64,000 nt of DNA from Gemmatimonadota bacterium (GTDB lineage: Bacteria; Gemmatimonadota; Gemmatimonadetes; Gemmatimonadales; GWC2-71-9). The stretch lies in contig QHVB01000032.1 in NCBI GenBank assembly GCA_003222195.1, forward strand, positions 1 to 64,000, in the 5' to 3' direction. Below are positions 20,582 to 28,868 of the stretch, one piece after another. The position numbers and the translations under genes are program-made. Under the pieces are notes generated by a model. The model was not told the DNA's origin. It was given only the letters and a program-made list of their open reading frames with translations, and did not search any database. Numbering within the stretch: the first letter of the stretch is position 1; every line of letters starts with the position of its first letter.

Positions 20582-21922
20582 GTGAACGGCCTCGGTCTGC
20601 GCCTGCTGGCGGTCGTCGTGCTCGTCGCGGCCAACGCCTTCTTCGTCGCGGCGGAATTCGCGCTCGTCGCGGCGCGCCGGACGCGGATCGAAGCGATGGT
20701 CCGACGTGGCGACCGCAAGGCGCGAACGGTCCGCAAAGCCCTCCGCGACCTGTACCGCCAGCTTTCCGCCGCACAGCTTGGCATCACGGTTGCCTCGATT
20801 CTGCTCGGCTACGTCGCCGAGGACACGGTGGCGCATCTGTTCCGCGACTGGTTCTCGTCGCTGCCGCAAAGCCTCGACTTCCTGACCCGCGGAGGCATCG
20901 CGTCCGTCACCGCCGTCGCGCTGATTTCGTTCCTCCACGTCGTGTTCGGCGAGCAGGCGCCGAAAGCGTGGGCCATCACCTACCCCGAAGCGACGAGCCG
21001 CTGGGTGGCGGCTCCGCTGATCGTGTTCTCTTGGATCACGCGGCCCTTCACCGAGCTGCTCAACTGGAGCTCGAATCTCCTGGTCCGCACGCTCGGCATC
21101 AAAAGCACCAGCACCGAGCATGACCGCGTGCACTCTCCCGAAGAGATCCGCATGCTGGTCGAACAGAGCCGCAAGACCGGCGGCCTGGGCGCCGGCGACG
21201 CGCGGCTCCTGGAAGGCGTCTTCGAGTTCAGCGAAAAGAATGCGCGCGAGGTGATGACGCCGCGGACGCAGATCGTCGCGCTCCCCGCGGAGGCATCGCT
21301 CGCGGAAGCGGCCGACCGCGTCGCGGCCGCGGGGCGTTCGCGCTATCCCGTCACCGGCGAGTCGCTCGACGACGTCGTCGGCATCGTGCACGCGAAAGAC
21401 ATCTTGCGCGGGCTGCTCTCCGGCGCCGACGCGCCGGTGCAGGACATCGCGCGGCCCGCGTTCTTCGTGCCGGGCACGCGCGAGGTCGAGGACGTCCTGG
21501 CCGACATGAAACGCCAGAAGGTGCACCTCGCGATCGTGCTCGACGAATTCGGCGGCACCGCTGGACTCGTGACGATGGAGGATCTGCTCGAGGAGATCGT
21601 CGGGCCGATTTACGACGAGTACGACAAGCCGCCCGTGGCGGCATCGGCCGCGCCGGCGAGCGGCGCGGGAAGCGGTGTGCCGATTCTCGCCGGCAGTACG
21701 GAAATCAGCGACGTCAACCGCGCGCTGAAGCTGCAGCTCGACGACACCGATTACACGACGATTAGCGGGCTGCTGTTCGGACGGCTGGGCCGCCTGCCGA
21801 AGGTCGGCGACCGCGTGAACTTGCAAGGGGCGACGTTCGAAATTCTAGAGATGGACGGCCGGCGCGTCGGGCGGGTGCGGGTGTGGCCGGCGACCAGCCA
21901 CGTGCCGGAGCCCTCGAGCTAG
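20582..21922 (+). CDS. CNNM/CorC-type transmembrane protein (DUF21, CBS pair, CorC_HlyC domain)
   Basis: 446 residues. The N-terminal DUF21 region has about four hydrophobic segments (LRLLAVVVLVAANAFFVAAE, ISFLHVVFGEQAPKAWAI). A CBS pair follows (about 215-335; REVMTPRTQIVALP, VHLAIVLDEFGGTAGLVTME), then a C-terminal CorC_HlyC domain. Relatives include magnesium/cobalt efflux proteins and the misnamed hemolysin C family. GTG 20582 starts only six bases after a TAGTAT box, so the mRNA may be leaderless. Its stop shares the CTAG palindrome with the convergent pdxA stop. Confidence 0.9.
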   Translation: MNGLGLRLLAVVVLVAANAFFVAAEFALVAARRTRIEAMVRRGDRKARTVRKALRDLYRQLSAAQLGITVASILLGYVAEDTVAHLFRDWFSSLPQSLDFLTRGGIASVTAVALISFLHVVFGEQAPKAWAITYPEATSRWVAAPLIVFSWITRPFTELLNWSSNLLVRTLGIKSTSTEHDRVHSPEEIRMLVEQSRKTGGLGAGDARLLEGVFEFSEKNAREVMTPRTQIVALPAEASLAEAADRVAAAGRSRYPVTGESLDDVVGIVHAKDILRGLLSGADAPVQDIARPAFFVPGTREVEDVLADMKRQKVHLAIVLDEFGGTAGLVTMEDLLEEIVGPIYDEYDKPPVAASAAPASGAGSGVPILAGSTEISDVNRALKLQLDDTDYTTISGLLFGRLGRLPKVGDRVNLQGATFEILEMDGRRVGRVRVWPATSHVPEPSS

Positions 21923-22785
21923 TTCCCTTTCGCCTGACGCGCGGCCGCGAGCTGCACCGCCAGCTCGAGCGACGCGCGCATCGAACCGGGGTCCGCGATG
22001 CCCTTCCCCGCGATGTCGAACGCCGTGCCGTGATCGGGTGACGTCCGGATGAAGGGCAGTCCCAACGTGACATTCACACCCGTCCCGAATCCCGACACTT
22101 TCACCGCCGTCATCCCCACATCGTGATAGGGGGCGAGCACGGCATCGAACTCACCGCGCAGCGCCCGCACGAAGACGGTGTCGGCGGGAAGCGGCCCCGC
22201 CGCCTCGAGCGCCGCCGCGGCCGGCTCCAGAATGCGCTCATCCTCGTCGCCGAACAGCCCGCCTTCCCCGGCGTGCGGATTGAGCGCACACAGCGCCAGC
22301 CGTGGCGTGGCCACACCCCACCACCGTTGCAGCGCGTCCAGCGCGATACGCCCCGCCTGCACGACGCGCTCAGTGGTCACCGAGGCGATGGCTTCACGCA
22401 ACGAGAGATGGGTGGTGACGAGGACGACGCGCAGCCGGCCGGTCGTCAGCATCATCGCGACCGGGATATCGCCGGCGATATGTGCCAGGAACTCGGTGAT
22501 TCCCGGGAACCGATACCCGGCCGCGTGCAGCGCGGCTTTGTTGACCGGGCCCGTGACGATCGCATCGACTTCGCCGGAGAGCGCGAGCCGGGCGGCAGCT
22601 TCGATGCCCTGCGCCGCCGCGCGACCGGCCTCGACCTCATTCGCCGGTCCGTCTTCCAAACCTCCGCCCCCGACGATCCGCACTTCGGCATCCAAGGGTT
22701 GGCGCAGGGCTTTGCGCACGACCTCAGGGCCAATCCCACGTGGGTCCCCCACAGCAACCGCCAGGCGCGGCCGGTTAAGTGCCAC
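21919..22785 (-). CDS. pdxA: 4-hydroxythreonine-4-phosphate dehydrogenase, short form
   Basis: 288 residues against about 330 in E. coli. It oxidises 4-phosphohydroxythreonine in DXP-dependent pyridoxal phosphate synthesis. Conserved parts are GDPRGIGPE, TGPVNKAAL, and the three metal-ligand histidines in TTHLSLREA, LNPHAGEGG and APYHDVGM; LGLPFIRTSPDHGTAFD closes the core. Against the E. coli protein, roughly 35-40 residues of the variable N-terminal domain are missing after the first strand. GTG 22785 starts two bases after the surA stop, so this is the last gene of the mfd-surA operon. Confidence 0.92.
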   Translation of the reverse strand: MALNRPRLAVAVGDPRGIGPEVVRKALRQPLDAEVRIVGGGGLEDGPANEVEAGRAAAQGIEAAARLALSGEVDAIVTGPVNKAALHAAGYRFPGITEFLAHIAGDIPVAMMLTTGRLRVVLVTTHLSLREAIASVTTERVVQAGRIALDALQRWWGVATPRLALCALNPHAGEGGLFGDEDERILEPAAAALEAAGPLPADTVFVRALRGEFDAVLAPYHDVGMTAVKVSGFGTGVNVTLGLPFIRTSPDHGTAFDIAGKGIADPGSMRASLELAVQLAAARQAKGN

Positions 22786-22787
22786 CG

Positions 22788-24086
22788 CTACAGTCTGATG
22801 TCGATGTAAATCTGCCGGCGCAGCTGATCGATGAAATGCCGGATCGCGAGCTGATCACTGAGCGACTGGCGGATTCGCAGCTTCACATCGTCGAACGACA
22901 GCTCGCCGGCGGCATGGCGCGCCGTGACTTCGAGCACGATGAACTTGATGCGCGGCGTGTCCGCCCCTTCTGTGAACACGGGCTTCAGTCCGAGGGTCGT
23001 GTCGGCAGCAACGGCCTTCTGATACTCGGGAGGCATTTCTGTCAGCGGAGCATCTTCCGCCAGCTTCGGCTCCAGCGGATCGGCGTACCGCTTCGCCAAT
23101 GAATCGAACGACACCTGGGGCGACCCTCGCGCGAGCACTCCATGCAGCGAATCGGCCAGGCGGCGAGCGATCGCGATTTGCCCCTGACTGATTTCGGGCG
23201 TGATCAGGATATGGCGCGCGAGGATCTCGGCCGGCTGCGTCCGTTCCACATTGATGATGTGGAAGCCGAACGATGTTTCCACCGGAAAGGAGATCTCTCC
23301 GGGCCGGAGCCGGAACGCCACGTCCTCGAACTCCTTGACCATGACGCCGCGCCGGAACCAGCCCAGCTCACCGTCCTGCGCCGCGGACGCGCTGTCGTTC
23401 GAGAATCGCTTCGCCGTGGCGCCAAAGTCCCCGCCGTGCCGCAGCTGGACCACCAGCGACTCGGCGCGCTCGAACGCCCGCAGCCGCGCGGCCGAATCCG
23501 CGACCGGCTTGATGACGATCTGCCGGAACGAAACCGCCGCCGGCCGCTTGGGCTGCTGATCCTTGTTCTGCTGCCAAAACTCCCGCATCTGCGTTTCTGT
23601 GGGCGGGATGGGCCGGAGCTTGCCCTTCTGCCGTTGCGCTTCGATCAAACGCTGCGCGAGGAGCTGCCGGCGCTGCTGGTCGCTCAACCACCGCCGCCAT
23701 TCCTCTACCGATCCAAACCGCGCCTGCCGGATCTGATCGCGGAAATCGTTTTCGGAGGTGAACTGCTTACGGACATTCTGGTAGGTCTGCTCTACCTGAT
23801 CGAGAACCTCCTGATCAGTGACTTTGATCGACGTATCGCGCTCCGCCTGCTGCACGAGGATTTCTACCTCGACCAGGCGATCCAGAATCTGGCGCCGCAG
23901 CGTCGCGAGACCGGCGGAGTCGGTCGGGAGCGGCTGCCCCTGCGCTTGCTGCTGGACCATTTCTTCATCGATTTGCGACGCCAGGATCGGATGCGTGCCG
24001 ACGACGGCGACGATCCGGTCCAGCGTCTGCGCCGTGGCGCTCGCCGAGAGCATGGAAGCGGCGAGGAGTAAGGCGAGAGCTCTCAT
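22788..24086 (-). CDS. surA: Periplasmic peptidyl-prolyl isomerase/chaperone SurA
   Basis: 432 residues with a cleavable signal (MRALALLLAASMLSASATAQ). The SurA N-domain (about 21-165) includes VAVVGTHPILASQIDEE. The first PpiC parvulin domain (about 175-275; GELGWFRRGVMVKEFEDVAF, FGFHIINVE) is complete, and a second (about 278-380) is degenerate. SurA carries unfolded outer-membrane proteins to the BAM complex. The ATG overlaps the stop of the upstream PpiC lipoprotein gene by four bases. The placement directly before pdxA is also seen in E. coli (surA-pdxA), which supports the call. Confidence 0.93.
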   Translation of the reverse strand: MRALALLLAASMLSASATAQTLDRIVAVVGTHPILASQIDEEMVQQQAQGQPLPTDSAGLATLRRQILDRLVEVEILVQQAERDTSIKVTDQEVLDQVEQTYQNVRKQFTSENDFRDQIRQARFGSVEEWRRWLSDQQRRQLLAQRLIEAQRQKGKLRPIPPTETQMREFWQQNKDQQPKRPAAVSFRQIVIKPVADSAARLRAFERAESLVVQLRHGGDFGATAKRFSNDSASAAQDGELGWFRRGVMVKEFEDVAFRLRPGEISFPVETSFGFHIINVERTQPAEILARHILITPEISQGQIAIARRLADSLHGVLARGSPQVSFDSLAKRYADPLEPKLAEDAPLTEMPPEYQKAVAADTTLGLKPVFTEGADTPRIKFIVLEVTARHAAGELSFDDVKLRIRQSLSDQLAIRHFIDQLRRQIYIDIRL

Positions 24087-25570
24087 CGCGGCGACCGCAC
24101 TCTTCCCGGCGCGGGGTGCCGGGCGGTATCGATTGGCGGAGGTCCAGGGGCCGGCGTCATGCGTGGTGCCCCCCCCCCCGCCCCCCCCCCGACTCCACCT
24201 GCCTGGGTCGAATCGGCGCGCAGCTCCTCACCGCGCTCCGCAGCGCGTCGGATCCCCGCTTGATCCACGCTCCAGTTGCCTTGCTCGCGCAGCCTCTCGG
24301 CCAGGAACATCGGGACCGGGAAATAGCGCGCCCGCTTATGAAGCACGCGGTCCAGATAGTCGTTCACGCGGGCGGCGGCAAAGGTGACGCGCTGTTGAGC
24401 GGACGTCCCGGCCGAATCCCGCAGTGCCTCGGGCGTGAGGTTCAAAATCGTCGTGAGCGTGGCGATCGTGGAATCATGCTCTTCGCGAACCTGCCGCCAG
24501 TCGTCCGGGCTGAGTGTGACCTTCGCGGAGTCTGCCTGTTCCAGCAGCAGCTGCCGCTGCGTGATCGCCTTGAGGAATTGGTTGATTTGCTGATCGCTGG
24601 CCGATGGCAGCGACTGCAGCAGCTGGGGGTTGAGGGCCGCGAGCCAGCGCATCAAGTCCCGGACCTTGAGCGAGCCGCCGCGGAACTTCACGAGCACGCG
24701 AGTACTGGTGCGCGCACCGTCGATATCCTGCACGGCCGTGCGCACGTAGTCGGGCGCGCGCCCCACGGGCTGGATGCGACGCTTGATATCGAGGCTGTCG
24801 ACGTACACGGAGTCCAGCTCGCGGGTAATTTGGGACTCGAGGCCCACGCGGAACGAATCCCGCACCTCAGCCAGCGGCGGCCGCCGGATGATGTGATAGC
24901 CAAATTGCGTTCTGACCACGGAACTGACGCCGCCGGGCGCGAGCTGCCATGCGGCCTCCTCGAACTGCGGGACGAACTGGCCGTGGGTCGCGAGCCCCAG
25001 TGAGCCGCCCGCTGTCTTGGCGCTGGGATCTTCTGAGTAACGCACGGCCAGCTGGGAAAACCGCACGCCGGCGGCGCGGGCCTGCGGCAGCAGCTGCTCG
25101 GCTTGCCGATGTTTGCGGTTGTCGATGCTGTCCGCGGCGTTCTGGGGCACCTGAAACAGAATGTGCTGGAACACGCGAACCTGGCCTGTCTGATAGGCCG
25201 AGTCCACCTGCTGCGGCGTGAGACTCTCGCGGGCGGTGATGCGGTTGTGGAGCTTTTGCCACTTGATCTGCGACACCATTGGCCACATCGTGGCCGCCGC
25301 GGTCGCGGAATCGTGGAGGTCTTTTCCGCCTGCCAGCGCTTCCGCAAAGAGCGTGTAATCCACCCAGGCGTGCGACACGCGGCCAAGCGTCTGCGGATCG
25401 AGCGGCAGATCTCGGTTCACACCCGCCCACCCGGCGAGCCGGTCCACCGTCAGAGTCTGGCCGTTGGCGCGCGCCACGACATCGGCGCGCGACGAGAACG
25501 CGTCGCGCAGCGCGTCGCATCCAACCAGCGTGAGTGTCAACGCCACGAACACCAGACTCGAACGTCGCAT
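24083..25570 (-). CDS. PpiC-type peptidyl-prolyl isomerase lipoprotein
   Basis: 495 residues from ATG 25570, preceded by AAAGGA at good spacing; an upstream frame to 25762 only duplicates the end of mfd. The signal ends TLVGC (lipobox, Cys 18). The parvulin domain lies at about 125-240 (GQVRVFQHILFQVP, GGSLGLATHGQFVPQFEE, FGYHII). The rest is helical and SurA/PrsA-like. It should act as a membrane-anchored folding catalyst beside SurA. The C-terminal ~50 residues are low complexity and contain a G10-C-G11 coding-strand tract (24169-24190), so the reading frame there could slip. It sits 13 bases after mfd. Confidence 0.88.
   Translation of the reverse strand: MRRSSLVFVALTLTLVGCDALRDAFSSRADVVARANGQTLTVDRLAGWAGVNRDLPLDPQTLGRVSHAWVDYTLFAEALAGGKDLHDSATAAATMWPMVSQIKWQKLHNRITARESLTPQQVDSAYQTGQVRVFQHILFQVPQNAADSIDNRKHRQAEQLLPQARAAGVRFSQLAVRYSEDPSAKTAGGSLGLATHGQFVPQFEEAAWQLAPGGVSSVVRTQFGYHIIRRPPLAEVRDSFRVGLESQITRELDSVYVDSLDIKRRIQPVGRAPDYVRTAVQDIDGARTSTRVLVKFRGGSLKVRDLMRWLAALNPQLLQSLPSASDQQINQFLKAITQRQLLLEQADSAKVTLSPDDWRQVREEHDSTIATLTTILNLTPEALRDSAGTSAQQRVTFAAARVNDYLDRVLHKRARYFPVPMFLAERLREQGNWSVDQAGIRRAAERGEELRADSTQAGGVGGGAGGGAPRMTPAPGPPPIDTARHPAPGRVRSPR
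24169..24190. repeat. C11-G-C10 homopolymer tract
   Basis: Eleven C, one G and ten C on the plus strand form an almost uninterrupted 22-base tract inside the last 40 codons of the PpiC lipoprotein gene, encoding a glycine-rich segment. It is the longest G/C homopolymer of the window and prone to slippage as well as to sequencing error. Confidence 0.9.
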
Positions 25571-25583
25571 CCGTTTCCTTTCC

Positions 25584-28500
25584 CTAATTACGATGATGAT
25601 CGCGGAGTACGGCCGTGAGCGCCCGGACGAGGCCGGGGCCGATCGACTCTCCGCCGAGCCGGCGGAGCCTGAGGGAGAGCGGCACCGCGCGCCGCACATC
25701 CGCTTCGAACTGCACGGCTTCGAGCGCCACCTGCAGGCCCGCCAGCCGCGGCGCTGCATCACGCCGGAATGTCAGCCGCGCCTCGTCGCCCTTGATCAGG
25801 ACCGTCTCCAGGCCCGTCCGCGCGCCCAGTGCGCGCAACTCGGCGACTAGCAACAGGCGCTCCGCGTCAGCCGGCAACGGCCCGAAACGGTCACGCAGTT
25901 CGTCACGGACGGCTTGAATCTCACCTGGTTGCTCCGCCCGCGCCAGCCGCCGGTAGAAATCCAGCTTCGTGTCGTCATCGGTGACGTACTCATCCGGCAA
26001 ATGCGCCGGCGCATCCAATGTCACGTCGGGAGGGGCGAACTCTTCCCGCTTCCCCCGTCCCCTCTCCCCGCTCTTCAGCCCGCGCACTGTCTCGTCCAGC
26101 CACCGGAGATACATGTCGAAGCCGACCGCCTGGACGTGCCCCGACTGCTCGCCACCCAGCAGGTTCCCGGCTCCGCGCAGCTCGAGATCGCGCAGCGCAA
26201 TCCGGTACCCGGATCCCAGATCAGTATGATGCTCGAGCACCTGCAAACGTTCCTCTGCCTGGTCATCGACCAGGTCGGGCACGAGCAGATAACAGAAGGC
26301 GCGTCGATGGCTGCGCCCGACCCGTCCCCGCAGCTGGTAGAGCTGCGCGAGCCCGAGCCGATCGGCGCGATCCACAATCATGGTGTTGGCGTTCGGCACA
26401 TCGAGCCCCGATTCGACGATCATCGTGGATACGAGAATGTCCACCTCGCCGCGCACGAATCGCCCCATCACGGCCTCGAGATCCGGTTCGCGCATCTGCC
26501 CGTGCGCGACCGCGAAGCGCGCGCGCGGCGCAAGCGCCTGCACGCGCGCGGCGATCGTGTCGATCGTCTCGATCCGGTTGTGCACGAAGTAGACCTGGCC
26601 GCCGCGGTCGAGCTCGCGCGCCATTGCTTCCTCGAGCAGCGCATCGTCCCAGGGCTCCACGAATGTGAGAATCGGTGAGCGGTCTTTGGGCGCCGTCTCG
26701 AGCAGCGTGAGATCGCGCAGCCCCGCCAGCGACAGATGCAGCGTTCGCGGAATCGGTGTTGCGGTCAGCGTCAACACATCGATGCTCAGCTTCAGTGCCT
26801 TGAGACGCTCTTTGTGTCGAACGCCGAAGCGATGCTCCTCGTCGACAATCAGCAGCCCCAGGTCCTTGAACGTGACGTCCGCGGACAGGAGCCGGTGGGT
26901 TCCGATGACGACGTCCACCTCCCCACCGGTAAGGCGCTGGACGATGGGCCCGGCCTCTTTTGCGCTCCGAAAGCGCGAGAGCACTTCGATGCGGACCGGG
27001 TAATCGGCCAGCCGCTCGCGGAATGTACGGCCGTGCTGCTCGGCGAGGATCGTGGTCGGCACGAGGACCGCGACCTGCTTGCCCGCCTGCACCGCCTTGA
27101 ACGCGGCGCGCACCGCTACTTCGGTCTTGCCGTAGCCGACGTCCCCCACGAGCAGTCGGTCCATCGGACGGGCGCGCTCCATGTCGCGCTTGACCTCGTC
27201 CGACGCGCGCCGCTGGTCGGGGGTGTCCTCATAGAGGAAGGCAGACTCGAGCTCGCGCTGCCACGGCGTATCGGGCGGGAAGGCATACCCGTGGGCGAGC
27301 TGACGCCGCGCATACAAGTCCAGCAGCTCCGCCGCCATCGCCCGAATCGCGGCCCGCGTCTTGTCGCGCTGACGCTGCCAGGTCGTTGCGCCCAGACGAT
27401 GGAGACGCGGCGGGGGCGCGTCGCCATCTCCCGCGGTGCGATAGGGCTCGAGCTGATCGATCCGGTAGAGGGGGACGTTGAGGCGATCACCCCCCTCGTA
27501 TTCCACCACCGCAACCTCGAGTGTCGCGCCATCCGAACCGACGGAGATGGTCTGCAAACCGCGGTAGATGCCGATCCCATGCTCGAGGTGCACCACATAC
27601 CCGCCCGGGGTCAGGGGCCGGGACGCGGCCGTCGTGACCGCGCTGCGGTAACGGCGTGGGCGCCGCAGTCGGCGCGCGCGCCGGAAGACCTCGTGATCGG
27701 TCAGGACGCGCAGCGTCGGCAGGATGAATCCGCCCTCGAGCGCCCCCACAACGAGCGTTGCCCGGTCAGCGCCAAGCAGTTCCTCTAGACGTTCGAGCTG
27801 GCCTTCGTTGTCGCACAGAATCACCGTCGGCGGTGGCTCGGCGACAATCTGGCGAAGGCGTTTCATGTCGCGGTCGATGTGCTCCGGCGGAGCGAGCGGG
27901 AACCGCTGCTCCGTCTCGGCGTCGGACAGCGCAATGCGAGGGAGGGTAAGGAGTCTCGCTCGCCACTGCGCCGGATCCTCGAGCAAATCCTCACGCGCCG
28001 GCGGTTCCTCTCCCATGCGGCGCGCGACCTCGAGATGATGGGCCGCATCCGCCCAGGCGCGTTCGACCTCTCGGTCGACGGCCGACTCTTGATCGGTGAC
28101 GACGATCGTGTCGGTGGGAAGCAGCTCGAGGAGGTTGCTGCGGCGCGATCCCGTGGGAGCGGGCGTCTTGAGCTGTTCGGATTTCACCGGGAGGATAGTC
28201 ACCCGACTCAGGACCTCGCCGGACCGCTGCGTGTCCAAGTCGAAGCTGCGCACCGACGCAACCTCGTCGCCCCACCATTCGATCCGCGCGGGCGTCGCCA
28301 TCCCGAAGCCATACACGTCGAGAATGCCGCCCCGGACGCTGTACTGCGCGACTTCCGTCACTGTCGGCACACGCGCGTACCCCATCCCAATCAGTCGCTC
28401 CGCGGTCTCGGACAGACTCCTTGCTTCTTTACTGACTTCGATGACGAGGCGCGCCTGCTCGAGCGCAGCCGGGACGGCGGTCCGCTCAGCGGTGGCTCGT

Positions 28501-28868
28501 GCGGTGGTGATCAGAACGCGAACGGCTCCGCGCAGTAGCGCCTCGATCGTTTCGATGCGCTCGCCGGCGAGCTCGTAGTGCGGCTCTTCGGCACCCAGCG
28601 ACTCGCGTTGCGGATATAACGCGGTCACGTCGGATCCGAGCAGGGTCTGCAGATCTGCGAGCCAGCGTTCGGCATCCGCGGGCGTGGGCGCCACGATGGC
28701 GAACACGCGTTGCGGCAGCCGGCGAGCCAGCGTGGAGACCAGCACCGCCGGGCTTGACCCGGGCAGCCCCCCCACACCGACGCGCATCCCGGAAGCTGGC
28801 AGCCGCTCGATGAGCGAGCGCGTGGCGGGAAGTTCCTGGAACCTCTCGAGCAGGAAGTCGAGTGCCAT
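25584..28868 (-). CDS. mfd: Transcription-repair coupling factor Mfd
   Basis: 1094 residues, slightly short of the 1148 of E. coli. The UvrB-homology region (1-~330) is followed by the RNA polymerase interaction domain (YRIDQLEPYR, near 480), the translocase with Walker A GDVGYGKTEVA and DEEH box (IVDEEHRFGV), the TRG region and the C-terminal D7 domain. Mfd removes stalled RNA polymerase and recruits UvrA. The ATG shares one base with the stop of the BatA-like gene (TGATG). A short linker before D7 (KSGERGRGKREEFAPP) is encoded by a pyrimidine-rich repeat relative at 26041-26076. Confidence 0.97.
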   Translation of the reverse strand: MALDFLLERFQELPATRSLIERLPASGMRVGVGGLPGSSPAVLVSTLARRLPQRVFAIVAPTPADAERWLADLQTLLGSDVTALYPQRESLGAEEPHYELAGERIETIEALLRGAVRVLITTARATAERTAVPAALEQARLVIEVSKEARSLSETAERLIGMGYARVPTVTEVAQYSVRGGILDVYGFGMATPARIEWWGDEVASVRSFDLDTQRSGEVLSRVTILPVKSEQLKTPAPTGSRRSNLLELLPTDTIVVTDQESAVDREVERAWADAAHHLEVARRMGEEPPAREDLLEDPAQWRARLLTLPRIALSDAETEQRFPLAPPEHIDRDMKRLRQIVAEPPPTVILCDNEGQLERLEELLGADRATLVVGALEGGFILPTLRVLTDHEVFRRARRLRRPRRYRSAVTTAASRPLTPGGYVVHLEHGIGIYRGLQTISVGSDGATLEVAVVEYEGGDRLNVPLYRIDQLEPYRTAGDGDAPPPRLHRLGATTWQRQRDKTRAAIRAMAAELLDLYARRQLAHGYAFPPDTPWQRELESAFLYEDTPDQRRASDEVKRDMERARPMDRLLVGDVGYGKTEVAVRAAFKAVQAGKQVAVLVPTTILAEQHGRTFRERLADYPVRIEVLSRFRSAKEAGPIVQRLTGGEVDVVIGTHRLLSADVTFKDLGLLIVDEEHRFGVRHKERLKALKLSIDVLTLTATPIPRTLHLSLAGLRDLTLLETAPKDRSPILTFVEPWDDALLEEAMARELDRGGQVYFVHNRIETIDTIAARVQALAPRARFAVAHGQMREPDLEAVMGRFVRGEVDILVSTMIVESGLDVPNANTMIVDRADRLGLAQLYQLRGRVGRSHRRAFCYLLVPDLVDDQAEERLQVLEHHTDLGSGYRIALRDLELRGAGNLLGGEQSGHVQAVGFDMYLRWLDETVRGLKSGERGRGKREEFAPPDVTLDAPAHLPDEYVTDDDTKLDFYRRLARAEQPGEIQAVRDELRDRFGPLPADAERLLLVAELRALGARTGLETVLIKGDEARLTFRRDAAPRLAGLQVALEAVQFEADVRRAVPLSLRLRRLGGESIGPGLVRALTAVLRDHHRN
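26041..26076. repeat. Pyrimidine-rich segment related to the envC inverted repeat
   Basis: This 36-base C/T tract in mfd shares CTTCCCGCTTCCCCC exactly (26042-26056) with the right arm of the inverted repeat in the envC-like gene (54428-54442), and the flanking composition is similar. It encodes a variable linker of Mfd. Confidence 0.55.

Noticed and set aside
20531-21826. 431-codon open frame opposite the CNNM/CorC-type gene
   Set aside because: It is the antisense of a clear DUF21-CBS gene in high-GC DNA; the translation is Arg/Gly/His-rich with no domain.
25571-25762. 64-residue N-terminal extension of the PpiC lipoprotein
   Set aside because: It lies inside mfd in another frame; the lipobox and ribosome-binding site define ATG 25570.
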